Of a stretch of 64,000 nucleotides of DNA, positions 11,350 to 22,213 are shown piece by piece. Each line of letters begins with the position of its first letter. The first letter of the stretch is position 1. A program made the translations under genes and the position numbers. Under the pieces are notes generated by a model, which saw only the letters and a program-made list of their open reading frames with translations, ran no database searches and was not told where the DNA came from. Source of the stretch: Diploscapter coronatus (Eukaryota; Nematoda; Chromadorea; Rhabditida; Rhabditidae); NCBI GenBank assembly GCA_964036155.1, contig OZ038423.1, positions 71,377,249 to 71,441,248 on the forward strand, in the 5' to 3' direction.

Positions 11350-12217
11350 GAAAAATAGGTAAATTGTCAAACTTGGGTAATTTTTCAGGCCTATTCTAAA
11401 AATTTCCTGATATTACCCCTTTTCTAAACAATTGGGGAAGTTTTAGAGATGATTTCAGAAAATTTTTAAGTAGGCCGAATTTATGAAACGAAAAGTTACA
11501 GCAATTATTATTTTATTCTAATTTTAGTAGATAGTTCTAGGCTTTAAAGTGTATACAAAACGATTTAGATTTTGTTTGTTGAAATTAAATGTTTTTTCGC
11601 GAGAAAAGTTAATTGTTTTATTCAGAATCGTTCAATAAAATAAAAATTCGACAAATGAGCAAATTAGCCACAAAAGCGAACATTTGCGAGGGATACAAGG
11701 CATTAACTTTTTAATGAAAAGTTACAAAGTTCGAAAAATTTAAACAAAGATTAAAAATTATGCACCGGTGGGGTGAATTATACAAAAAAAATATGTTTAA
11801 AAAAGCACATCATTATGCAAATAATAACATTGGCAGAATTAAAAAAAGAAAAATTGAGTTTCAAGCAAAATTCACAACTCTGGAAATAGGTATACTGGAC
11901 AAATTATGATGAGGAGTATAAAGGCAAGATCTGGGTCTAAAAATGATTAAAAAATCTCTAGAAATTGGCGTATTTCACCGGAACTTGGTGATATAAATGT
12001 TGCTGGCTATGAAATTTTGACTATGCCATCTAAAATGTTCAATCAATTTGTGACTAAATTTGGTAGAATCTGGGTGAAAGTTGAGGAAAACCGGAGATTT
12101 GTTTTAGAAAAGATAATGTTTTGGGACTTAGAAATTTAAAAATTTGTGACTAGAAACGGAATGAGAGCGGGATGCACAGCTTTTAGGAGGATTTGAAAAC
12201 GAAGTTTTAGAAAATTC
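11350..12217. other. Convergent 3' intergenic region
   Basis: This lies between the 3' ends of TTC19 (plus) and CYRI (minus). AT-rich, no credible open frame. AATAAA at 11634-11639 is a candidate poly(A) signal for TTC19, 285 nt after its stop. Confidence 0.5.
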
Positions 12218-13648
12218 TTAATGTTTATCATCGAGTATGTTTCGGACCCATTTTGGCGTGGTGGGATCGAGATAGTGTTTAGTCGTGTATTTTAAGCCGG
12301 CCAGCAAAGCCTCGGTCTGAATTATTCATTTTCAGACAAATAATCAAACGATTTAAACTTCTGGAAAATAGGCTAAATTCCAGAAACTTTAAAGTTCTAG
12401 TTAATTAAAATAAGATGGTGAAAATTACCGTGGGACTTTCCGTGTGCAATTTCAACAGCCTGACCACGTCTCTCAGATCTACCGGAGTTTTTGAGCAGAA
12501 AGCTCCTTCTGCAGCGATATGATCGTAAAGAATCACAAGTCCGACCAAAACTCGGGTCGAGAAAATTCGAGTAGCGGGGGAGAGCCGTACCAACGACATT
12601 TCCGAGGTCAACATGAAGCGGCAGACACTGAGAATACAAATATTTTAATTTGTAGGGATTACGATATTTTCATAAAGACAAAACTTTACTTGATCAGCGT
12701 AACCAGACTATCCGTGGTGTTCTGAATAGGCATTGAAGAGTGCTTTTCGACGAATAGCTCTATGCCATGTCTTAGGGCGTTCAACATTGGGTTCATCTAA
12801 AAAATGTTACTAGTAAAAGAAATGGGAGGTTAGGAAAATACCTCTCCCAGAAACATTTGGAATTCAGCGATATTAATGCCTTCTGGAACGCATGTTTCAT
12901 CATCTTTAACTCGATTCGTAACGATGTTTCGCCATCTTCGGTAAACCGAGAAATCATTCGTTATTTGGGCTCGGGCCATCTGATTTCAATATTTTTCTCG
13001 AAAATAAAAAAATTTCTTACTCTAATAGAATCAAACTCGAAAACGAATCCGATGAGTCTGGCAAACTGTCTCGCTATTGCTTGTCGGCTTTGTAATTGCT
13101 CCTCCAAAGGTAACGGCCCAGAAGTTAGTTCCCATAGCAGGTCGGGGACTAGCTAAATTTTTGAAGATATTGCAAGTTCCCAAGAACTTTTAGAAAAGTA
13201 TAGTCATTGAAAAGATGACGATTTCTGTATTAAACTTCGAGTTTCCCTACCTGCTCAATTCTTCGTTTCTGCTCGTAGTATTCTATCGTCCTTTTGATGA
13301 ATGGTAGCAATTTCGGCAGTGCCTCCTTGACTTTCTCCGCATCACTATCGTCCCTGACCGAATTTCTGATCGAATATCCGCCCATTTCGTAGTCCGTCAC
13401 GTCTTTGATCAAGTCTTCGCCCCTTTGCAGCACAGCCTCAGCGATATAGTAAAGTTGTTGTTCTTCCGCCGAGGGCACCGCATTTTCGAAGTCCAGGAAT
13501 ATCTGAAATTGCGCGCAAATTAGATGTCGAATATCGATTTTTGTCGATTTACCTCGACTAGCTCGTAGTTTTTGTCGCCGTCGACGCGCAGAATCGACCG
13601 GAGCATTTCCAGACAGGATACATCGCTGCTCCTCGCATTGCTGGGCAT
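12218..13648 (-). CDS. CYRI: CYRI / FAM49 family (RAC1-binding regulator of SCAR/WAVE)
   Basis: CYRI proteins bind active Rac1 and damp Scar/WAVE-driven actin assembly. Exons on the minus strand: 13648-13553, 13502-13251, 13152-13021, 12979-12842, 12796-12690, 12627-12429 and 12316-12218, joining in frame to 340 residues (vertebrate CYRI is about 324). Diagnostic blocks: IFLDFENAVPSAEEQQLYY (family LDFENAQPT), ITNDFSVYRRW (family QNDFSYYRR), MPIQNTTDSL, VLVGLVILYDHI and LKYTTKHYLDP. The usual N-terminal MGN- myristoylation start is not seen; the model begins MPSNARSSDVS, although the frame stays open upstream to a ttcag acceptor, so a further 5' exon may exist. Confidence 0.93.
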
Positions 13649-14692
13649 TTCCTCAGCTTCTTTCCCGGAACTCCTGAACCAGTCCTAATTTTTCGGCTTT
13701 GTTTAGACGAATTTCGCTCGCACGTGCGCACATTTTTCGATCATTTCATGCCAGCTGCGCGGAATCGAAAAGAAAGGGGAAAGATGGCTATCAGAAGGGG
13801 AATTTTACGACTAATTAATGACGTAGAAATATCGGTTCTCCCCAAATCGAAGGGATAAAAATGGGATTAAGAAAATCCCCTGCCTTGTAAAATGGCAGAA
13901 CGGGGTAAGCATGACCATTTCACGGTGACTAATCGAAGACATGTCACTCTGGCAACGAATGAAGGAGAGAAAAGGACATCATGGGAGTCTGACTCATTGA
14001 GAATTCGATAGAAAACAACAACGGTCGAATTTCACAAAAATAGAAAATAGACCACCCCACTTTTTATCAAACTTGTTGGATAAAATGTGCGACGGATAAT
14101 CAGGTAGATTTGCTGTGTGAGAATGAGAGATGATTAAACGGACCCAGCGAGAGAGTACTAAAATAAAGGAGGGCGGAAAAGAAAGAAAGCAACACACATT
14201 GTTTGCCTTTTTCTCTCTTCTCTCGCTTTTCTCTTATCCTTTTTCTTTCTTTGTCGTTTCGCTCAAGTTTCCTTCCGCTCTTTTCGCCGTCGAATTTCAC
14301 TCGCTATTTCGTTCGTTATCGATTTTCAGCCTATGTTAACGGGAAGTGAGATAGAGTTGGAAAAGAAAAAGCGACCGACCTAACAAATTGGAAGACCGGC
14401 ATTTCAAATTAGGACCTATTTTTCAAAAATCCTCCTGTGTTTCCTTGCAAACTTCACCAAAATTTTCTTGAAAAATGGGAAATTTAACAAAAACTCATCC
14501 GTTTTTTTCCAAACTTCACCAATTTTTCGAAAAGGGTGGATTTTGAGAAAGTACGACTTCCGGTTTGTCCAAATTAGGTTGCCTTTTTCTTTTCACTTCA
14601 CACGACCTTGGCAATGCAATTATGGCTTAAAAATTGCGTCGCGCTTGCAATGGAAATCCGAAAAAGTCGACTCTCGTTACAGACGTCCAAAA
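13649..14692. promoter_or_regulatory. Divergent intergenic region CYRI / RUSF1
   Basis: About 1 kb between two divergent start codons. It contains a strongly pyrimidine-rich tract on the plus strand (about 14200-14330) preceded by a purine-rich tract (14130-14190), a strand-switch pattern seen in other gene-flanking regions of this window. No protein-coding exon is evident. Confidence 0.45.
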
Positions 14693-17600
14693 ATGACTCG
14701 ATACGTGGAAAAGTATGCAGGGAAGGAGGTCCACTTGCTGGATACGGAAACGCTGAAAACGAAATCGACAGACGAAGAAAATGCCGGAAAAGTCACCGAC
14801 AAAGCCCTGACTCTGGCCAAGCAAATTTTTCTTCCACAAGGTAAACAAATAAAAATCCCTTTTTAATGTAAAATCTGCTCCATTGCTAAATTTTCGAAAA
14901 AAAAAATGTTAATATTTAGAAGTGGAGCATGTTTTACATGGACAAGCTATTTGCCAGATTTATGGGGTAGGGACGCAGAGAGAGTGAGAGGAAATTATGC
15001 AAATAGAAATGGCGAAAGAGCGCACTTGAGGCAATTAGAAAAGCCCCAATCTGTTCTCGGTGAATTATTCTTGAAAACAGGTGGCTCTAAAGAGGGGGAA
15101 TTGAATTTTCATTGATTTTTTTTAGAAAATCTGACTAAATTTGTGAAAAATGAAGAAAAACAATTTTTATAAATTTTGGAGTAGATTTGAGACAAAAGTT
15201 GAAAGAAATTAAAGAGTACCACATTTTCAAAATTTTCAGGCTACCCTCACACAGTATCTGACGACTATTTGGAGTACCAGATCTGGGATACGGCACAGGC
15301 CTTGGCAAGCTCTCTGACAGCCGCTTTGTCTGTGGAGGCAGTCTTGCGAGGGGCGGGAGTTGGAAATGAGGTCAAAATTAGTTTCTCCTTACTTTTTTAA
15401 TAAAAAAAACCGCAAAGATATCCTCAAATTCTTGTAAGATCATCCCGTTTTATCAGCAAAGGCCAAAGAAACGAGGAAAATTGCATATTAGTTTTAGAGA
15501 AAAAATAACTTCTTTGTCAGAAAAGTAGGAATAATAAGGAAGAAAGTTACTACCTTTCTGTAAAATCGCTCTTGGGATAAAAACGAAAATAATGACATGT
15601 GGAAGTCTAATGATCTAATGATTATTACACTCCACACCTTTTCTTCTTGCGATAAAAAGGTGGCCTTTCTCGCGAGAAAGTTGCCGGGAGAAAGAAGGCA
15701 AATCTAATGCATGCATTAATACTTGATGGAAAGGGCTTGTGAAAAGAAGTCTGGACGGGAAAATCTTGGATTTCTTTAAGATATAAAAGGGATGTCTGAA
15801 ATCTTTTTAAAAGGAATATAAATGTTCAAAATTCTGAATAGGGGATATATAGAGTTTCAACAAAAAAGTGGATATATGAAGTCCCTAAATATCCTTAATA
15901 TTTTCAGACAGCCACCCCTCTAGCAGCTTCCCTGACTTGGCTTGTCAAGGACGGACTCGGCATGATTGGGCGGATTGCTTTTACTTATTCCAAAGGTGGG
16001 TAAAGCTAAAAGTCGAGGCAAAAGGAAAAGTGAAAGTACAAAGAATAAATAAAGAAAAGCATGAAAAATGTCGAAAAAAAGGTTTCTATTGATAAATAGT
16101 GCTAAAATAAAAAAAAACTGAATTGTTCAAATTTAAGGGAAAATGCTAAAATTTTTGCCATATAGCTCTAAATGGAAAAAGGAGAATATGTTAGAGTCTG
16201 AGGCCTGGGAGAATTGCGAAATGGCATTAAATGATGGAAGAAATTGGAAGCAATGGTAAGAAATAGAAGGAATAGATGCAGCCGAGAGGGGTGAAAGGAT
16301 CAACCCCCATGGGGTTAAGGAAATCCAAGACATGTGTTTTCGGGAGATATAAGAAAAGATAAGCCAAAACATTATTTATTTAAATTTAACAAAAAATCTA
16401 AACAAGTTTAGTCAACCCTATCCTCAATAAGCTCTTCGTAAAAATCCTGTTTTTCGATATTCTGGACCTGTTTTGAAACCCCGACTTTTGAGGGATGAAG
16501 GATGATGGGGTATTTCTAAAAAATATTACATTTTTAAAATTAAAAAGTAAATCTTTTTTTTTCTACCTTATTACTGGATTGAGTCTCATCTCTATCCGAG
16601 TATTTGACTTCCTCGAATATCGGATTTTGTATATCCACTTTCTCTTCGACTAAGTTTCCTTCTAATTCAAAACCAAAATCCTCGGTTTCTTGGTCTTTTT
16701 TGTATCTATACCTAAAATTAAGACATATTGTATCGGTCAAATGAAGCGACAGTTCGTGTGTTAAAGGGCGCCGTTGCGAGAAATGCGCGTCACGACTATG
16801 CGGCGCAAAGAGGGAGGCAGAGTGCAGAGAGAGGAGAACCATTGGGGGACAACGAAAAGAGTGGTACGCAATTCCCTCAATGCTTCCCGCCATTGTTCAA
16901 CACAAACTTTCACTTAAGTTGGCCGAAACAATACCGTATCCAGAAATTCTGAAAGAACAATACCTCGGAACTCTCACAGCAGGCCCAAGACTACCTCGAA
17001 CATGTCTATTTTGAAAATGTCGGTCCAAATTTTTCTTGGTAACCGTAGAATAATCGCAGCTCTTGCATTTATAGGGCTGGAAATGATATTTTTTATCAGC
17101 GGTTAGAAAAATGATTAATCCAACTTTATCTCCGGTATGCGCTCGATGATGAACTTTCAACGTAGACGATGTCCGAAACCTTTTATCACAATACATACAG
17201 GCGTACGGTAGTTCGTTTGTATGGATGCGGTAGTGCGCGGCGAAATTATGGCGGTAAAGCTCCTAAAAATATATGTTCTTTTTCCGATTTTTAAAAATCT
17301 AACCAAGTGACAAATAGGACATGTCATCTTCTTCCTAGTCGGCTCTTTCAAAAGATTCGAAATTTGGGATTTTCCTGAAAAGTTTTATCTTCTCGAAAAT
17401 GCAAAGCAATCGAACTTTCTTCCCGAAAAGCTTGAGAAGCTTCTGGTCTGAAAAATGTAGGCTCAGCTTCGCATTCCAGTTTTGGGGGTCCTTCATCGAA
17501 CTCCTCGTTTTCCTCTAAGTTTTGAGGCCTTTCTTCTGGGAGGTCGATTTTGGCTTTCTTTAAAAACTTACTAAAACTGAAAGGAATGGAAAAATGAAAA

Positions 17601-20600
17601 AATACCCCTATTATTCCGACTTTCCTGACGAGTCCCGTAGTTCCTTCGAACTTTCTTTTCAAGATGGTTCCGGGAGGCAGGGTGAATTTGATTCTTTGAA
17701 TAATTCCTGGTCCGGGGTTTTGGTTTGGATTTTGACTGGTCGAAGGCTGAGGGACGGAGTTGTGCTTGTGAACCTCCCTTTCGAATGCAGACATCATGCA
17801 GTCTTCGGCGTGATAGAATAGGGCGAACTTGAAAATTTTTGGAAAGTGCCTTTTTGAAGAAAAATGTTTTCTTACTCTAGTACTGAATTTCTGGTGGCAC
17901 TCAGCGCATTGGAAAACTTTCTGAAGTTGTCCAGAATTCTCTCTCGAAGTTGAAGGCTCAAGTTCTTTCAAAGCGCTCATTTTCTATAACTTCCAGCTTT
18001 CAAAAAATCGAAGAAAAAAAAAATTTGGATATCGAAATGATGGAACATCTTCTAAAACTGTAAATTAAACATTTCTAGTAATAAGTTTATTTCTTTCACA
18101 AGACAAATATGTGGTCAGTCAAAATAAGTTAAGTAAGTGAGAATCAGGACTTTACCCCGTAAGAACAAAATAATCTCGTACTCGAAAGTGTGCCCGTAAA
18201 AAAGGAAACTCAGAGTTTACTCCAGTCAATCGGTTCGATGCTTTTGGACTTCAAGAACGCGTTCGTCTGGGAAAAGCATCCGCATCCGAACCAGCCGTTA
18301 TGGGCGCTCAGAGGGGATGGGTGGTTAGTCTGAAAAGTTTAATTTTACCCCCAAAAATTGTATCTTCTCCCCAAAAACCCTTACCTTGATAATGCAGTGC
18401 TTGCTTTTGTCGATGAATTTGCCCTTGTCCTGAGCGAATCTTCCCCAGAGAAGGAAGACGACGTTCTTGCGTTTTTCCGAGAGCAGCTTGATGACTCGGT
18501 CCGTGAACTGGTGCCATCCGAAATCGGCGTGCGAGTTAGCCTTGTGTGCTCTGAAAATGAATGTATGAAAATAGAAATTTTGGAAAATGTAGGAAATAAT
18601 GGGGATTGTTTTTACATAAATCTTTAGGTTTATTGACTTAATTAATAGTTGGTGCGGTTCGCGGATTCGCGCCGTTTTTTATGTCTAGATCATATTATTT
18701 TACAAAAAAAAGCCCGCGAACCGCGCCAACTATCAACTAAGTCGGTTTATTTAATTTTTTTTGAAAGGTTAAAACCCTTACTCCACAGTCAAGGCCGCGT
18801 TGAGCATGAACACGCCCTGCTTGGCCCACCCCTCGAGAAACCCATGCTAAAAATTGTTTATTAAATTAAGAACTTTTTTTAATTTTATTTTTAAATTTCA
18901 CCTCCGGAATGACGAATCCCGGGTGGTCGTTCGACAGTTCCTTGTAGATGTTTTTCAACGACGGAGGAGGGGTGATGCCTTTCTTCACGGAGAACGAGAG
19001 ACCGTGGGCCTGGAAAATTCTCATCTTCAAAAATTGGTTAAATCCAACTCCTTTTCAACAAAATTTAAAAAAAAAAAGTTAAATTCGCCAGCCTTTCAAA
19101 GTCTTAAATCCACTCCTTTAAGTTTTATTTCAAATAATCCGACCTGATTGTCGCCGTGATAGGGGTCCTGCCCGATGATGACGACCTTGACGCGGTCGAA
19201 GGGCGTCAGATGGAATGCCGTGAAAATCTCGTGTTTGGGCGGGAAAATCTTCTTCTCCTTATAGAGTGCCCTCAGTCTGGTCTCCAGATTCTTCATGTTG
19301 TTCGAGTCGAATTCCTTTTCAAGCACTCTGGTCCATTTCGGCTCGATGAGCAGTCTTTTGAACGCGAATTCGACGTCTTTCGGGACTCGCAAGTCCACTT
19401 CTTCCTCCTAAAAAATAAATAAATCAAAATTGAGCATCTCAATTTTCATCAGGTCGTCATAGCATCGCTTTGTAAAATTCGCTAAATTTTAGACAAGATA
19501 AAGAGAAAAAGAATGCTAAAAGTATTAAATATGGTGAACTCGCGAAAATTTAAAAAAAATGAAAATACCATTTTCCTGAGTTTCTCGGGCGGACCTCCCG
19601 AGTTGCCCTCGGTCGTCTTCTCCGGAAGGGTTGATTCCGAAGTTTTCTGGACCGCGCCCATCGCCTGAGTGACCTTCAGGGCGTCGGCGGGCTTTCTGAA
19701 TTTTTCACATTTTCAAAATCGAATTGTAAAAAGTTCGTACCTTTTCAAGGCCCTCGTGAACATGTCGGGAATGACGACCTTCTTGACTTTTTCGGGCTGG
19801 TTTTCCATCGAAAGCCGCTGAAAATACAAATTTCAACAAAATTGAAGGAACACTGCATTACGCGGGGTTAACATTATGGTTTCGATGGGGAGGGGAGGGG
19901 AAATTCGCTAGCCAGCGACTGAAATGGTGCGAAGCGAGAGAGACATGCGACCGAGAGAGGCGAAAGAGTTCAAAGAAAAATGAACCATTACGAGTAGTTA
20001 ACGATGGGGCAGACTTCTGAACAAGTTTGCTCCTAAAATCGAGCGAGCGAAAACCCCGCCCACTATCGATGCGAAGCGAGTGTTTATAAGGGCCCGTTCA
20101 TACTTTAGTTGCAATGCAACTTGCAATTTGCAACTCGCTTGAAATAACATGGGAAGTGAAGAGAGCGCGATTGCACCATTTTCGTGCTCTCCTGATTTCT
20201 CATGCTATTTCAAGCGAGTTGCAAGTTGCAAGTTGCATTGCAACTAAAGTATGAACGGGCCCAAAGAAACAAGATTTTTCACTCTTCCGCACTCGGCACT
20301 GTATTTTCGGACATCAGTCGTCGCATAAATGCAGCGGGAAAAAATAAGCAACGAAATGTATTCTTAAAGAACGCGTAAACAGCGAGCTTGTGCAGGAATG
20401 GAAGAAAAGAGTGATTTTTCATTTTCAGGCACCGAATTGGACTTCGACTGTAAAAAGTGGCGTCTGGTGGCGGATATTCTGAACGACGTCTCGTTTTTTG
20501 TGGATCTGCTTTCCCCACTTTGGTAGGTAATTCGAGGCTTCATTACATTCATCCTTGGATCGTCGACTTCAAAGTTGAAACCTGAACTTCATAGTGAAGT

Positions 20601-21877
20601 CCAAGCTTGAAAGTTAAATCTCGAATTTAAATTTCGACCTTCAGACTTCGATTTTCAGGGCGGGTTTCTTCCTTCCTTTCGCCTGTCTTTCGTCCCTTCT
20701 CCGATGCGTGGTTGGCGTCGCTGGTGGGGCCACTCGATCTACTATCGTTAATCATCAGGTAAAATTTGAAAAAATTACGGAAATTTTTACAGTAACCTTC
20801 ATTTTTAGGCGAGAAGAAACAATCTGGCGGATGTCGCAGCGAAAGATGGCTCTCAGGAAACACTCGTGAATATGGCAGCTCTGTTGATTTCTCTGTTCCT
20901 CTTGCCAGCAGTCAGTGGAAAGCATGGAATCATCTGGATGCTTTTTATGGTATTTTTCAAATGTTTGAAATTTTCATATTCATTTTCGAAAATTCCTGAA
21001 AAAACACGCTTTTCGCTTCATTTAAAAATATATTTTCTGAAGAACAAAATTTTATGATGTTTGACTCTTTGATTTTCAGCTTTTCACCTTCATCCATCTC
21101 TACGCCAACTATCGTGCAGTTAGAGGGCTGAATATTCGCGCACTCAACAGAAAACGAGCTGTTATTGCGATACAGTAACCTTTAGTTGGTTGATTTTTAC
21201 TTTATCAACTTTTCAGATCCTTCCTGAGTTCCAAGAAAGTTCCCTCTGTCCCTGATTGCAACAAAGTCGAGCCTCTGTTCTATTCGATGATCAAAGGAAG
21301 GCGATTTTATGGATGCTCTCTTCACAGCTTGTGTCAGGCTCTCAAAGACAAGAAGGATGATGACGACATGTAAATTGTTCTTAATTATTCTAGTTTTCTA
21401 AAATTTTATTCGTTTTATTTGACATTTTCTTCTTCTAAATTTTCATTTTAGGGCCCATCTTATAGACGAGTCTCACGTCGACTCTAGAGATCGGTAAACC
21501 TTTCAAAGTGATCAATTTTGTTCAAAATTCAAAAACGTTCAGCTCTTCCCCTCGCTTCTACATCCTGTACAATCGTCGTCTGAAGACCGGCTACGTAGCT
21601 TTGCACTCTTCGGCTACGGTTCAAACTGAATTGTTCACATTCTACGCACTGGAAGTTATGGCGCTACAGGAGGATTTTGAGTAAGATTTTTAAAAATCTT
21701 TTTCTAAATTTAATATTTTTTTTTTTTCTAAAAAAATGATTTTTGCAAAATTCCAGTACCCAAGCCTCTCTGTCTGAAATGGAAGCGTCCTTCACGAAAT
21801 TCATGAACGAATTGAAAAACTCGGGCTATGAAACACAAATTCACCATCTCGGTTTCGATGAGTGGAGATACGAATAA
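14693..21877 (+). CDS. RUSF1: RUS1 family protein (RUSF1, DUF647)
   Basis: Eleven exons: 14693-14840, 15240-15370, 15908-15995, 20429-20522, 20659-20758, 20809-20949, 21080-21174, 21217-21369, 21452-21493, 21543-21680 and 21757-21877; every junction is in frame, giving 416 residues (human RUSF1 468). The DUF647 core is clear: [108 protein letters not shown] and [12 protein letters not shown]. Several hydrophobic segments suggest a membrane protein; molecular function in animals is not settled (plant RUS proteins act in UV-B and auxin responses). Intron 3 is 4433 bp and contains two complete opposite-strand genes. AATAAA is at 21978-21983; bestrophin follows 333 bp after the stop. Confidence 0.96.
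16408..17980 (-). CDS. C2H2 zinc-finger protein, nested in RUSF1 intron 3
   Basis: Seven exons on the minus strand: 17980-17876, 17827-17416, 17374-17304, 17262-17125, 17076-16964, 16711-16567 and 16515-16408; 363 residues. Zinc fingers in order: [10 protein letters not shown] with a Cys in the last ligand position (its histidine pair interrupted by intron 1), [34 protein letters not shown] with a linker-like TGDK, and [22 protein letters not shown]. The region between fingers 1 and 2 is Ser/Pro/Gln- and acid-rich, and the C-terminus is acidic. This is a typical DNA-binding regulator layout; no specific ortholog is recognised. It starts 230 bp after the uracil-DNA glycosylase stop on the same strand, with a ttatag acceptor three bases before the ATG. 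TTTATT (AATAAA on the coding strand) lies at 16375-16380. Intron 5 is mostly a MITE. Confidence 0.85.
16726..16933. mobile_element. Tc1/mariner-type MITE, copy 1
   Basis: Terminal inverted repeats TTGTATCGGTCAA... and ...TTGGCCGAAACAA are flanked by the dinucleotide TA on both sides, the target duplication of Tc1/mariner elements. The element proper is 16728-16931 (204 bp). It shares its ends and most of the first 80 bp (including a GCGAGAAATGCGCGTCACGA block) with the copy near 37710. It occupies most of the 252-bp intron 5 of the zinc-finger gene; without it the intron would be about 46 bp, an ordinary nematode size. Confidence 0.85.
18210..19808 (-). CDS. UNG: Uracil-DNA glycosylase (UNG, family 1), nested in RUSF1 intron 3
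   Basis: Excises uracil from DNA to start base-excision repair. Exons on the minus strand: 19808-19741, 19695-19569, 19407-19144, 19009-18902, 18846-18782, 18550-18385 and 18329-18210; 305 residues, matching family-1 UNG. Motifs: water-activating loop [10 protein letters not shown] (residues 144-153, catalytic Asp146), the Pro-rich loop [14 protein letters not shown], uracil-recognition segment [26 protein letters not shown], and the Leu-intercalation loop [14 protein letters not shown] (catalytic His269). The N-terminal 65 residues are a basic, low-conservation region that could hold targeting or PCNA/RPA contacts. A ttttcag acceptor lies nine bases before the ATG. A coding-strand AATAAA (18091-18086) lies before the zinc-finger gene. 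Confidence 0.97.
18626..18752. mobile_element. Hairpin MITE in UNG intron 5
   Basis: Arms 18626-18664 and 18714-18752 are inverted copies (core ATAGTTGGTGCGGTTCGCGG against its complement, with a few mismatches) around a 49-nt spacer. The GC-rich arm tips contrast with the AT-rich intron. It has no coding capacity, and a target duplication is not obvious. Confidence 0.75.
20090..20262. mobile_element. Hairpin MITE with GGGCCCGTTCATAC ends
   Basis: 173-bp element whose first and last roughly 63 bp are inverted copies with only a handful of mismatches, beginning GGGCCCGTTCATAC and ending with its exact complement. It carries internal TTGCAA repeats. It lies in RUSF1 intron 3, 170 bp before exon 4 and about 280 bp upstream of the UNG start on the other strand. 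Flanks do not show an unambiguous target duplication. Confidence 0.85.
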
Positions 21878-22156
21878 GAAATACCGTAATCCAAACATAC
21901 CGTAATTTATTTATCCTTATTTTATCACTTGGAATTTCGGGTTTTAGAAGGTTTTGTAAAATATCATAAGAAATTTGAATAAAGACATTTTAATTGAAAC
22001 TACTTTTGAAAATTGAATGTTTACCATTACCTACTCGTCACTCGGGACTTTCGGTCGGAAAACAAAAGCTGAAGTGAGTCAGTGGAAAAGTCGAGGACAA
22101 AGTTTTCGAACACAGTCAGAGAGAAAATCGAGAAAGTGTCGAAGACAACGGTGAAG

Positions 22157-22213
22157 ATGTCAAACAAAGATCAAGACAAAGCCAAAGACGACGTCAACCT
22201 TTTCCAGAAATGA
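22157..22213 (+). other. Upstream ORF overlapping the bestrophin start (ATGA)
   Basis: An 18-codon frame (MSNKDQDKAKDDVNLFQK) ends in TGA that overlaps the bestrophin ATG as ATGA. The sequence ccttttccag just before the ATG also reads as a trans-splice acceptor. If transcripts are trans-spliced there, the small frame is removed; if a promoter lies upstream and transcripts are not trans-spliced, it would act as a uORF with a termination-reinitiation overlap. Confidence 0.4.

Noticed and set aside
14906..15115. 69-codon open frame inside RUSF1 intron 1
   Set aside because: The flanking exons join correctly without it, and including it would break the DUF647 core.
17577..17605. A gt...cag segment in zinc-finger exon 2 that looks like an intron
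   Set aside because: Only 29 nt long and removal shifts the frame to an immediate stop; the segment reads through in frame.
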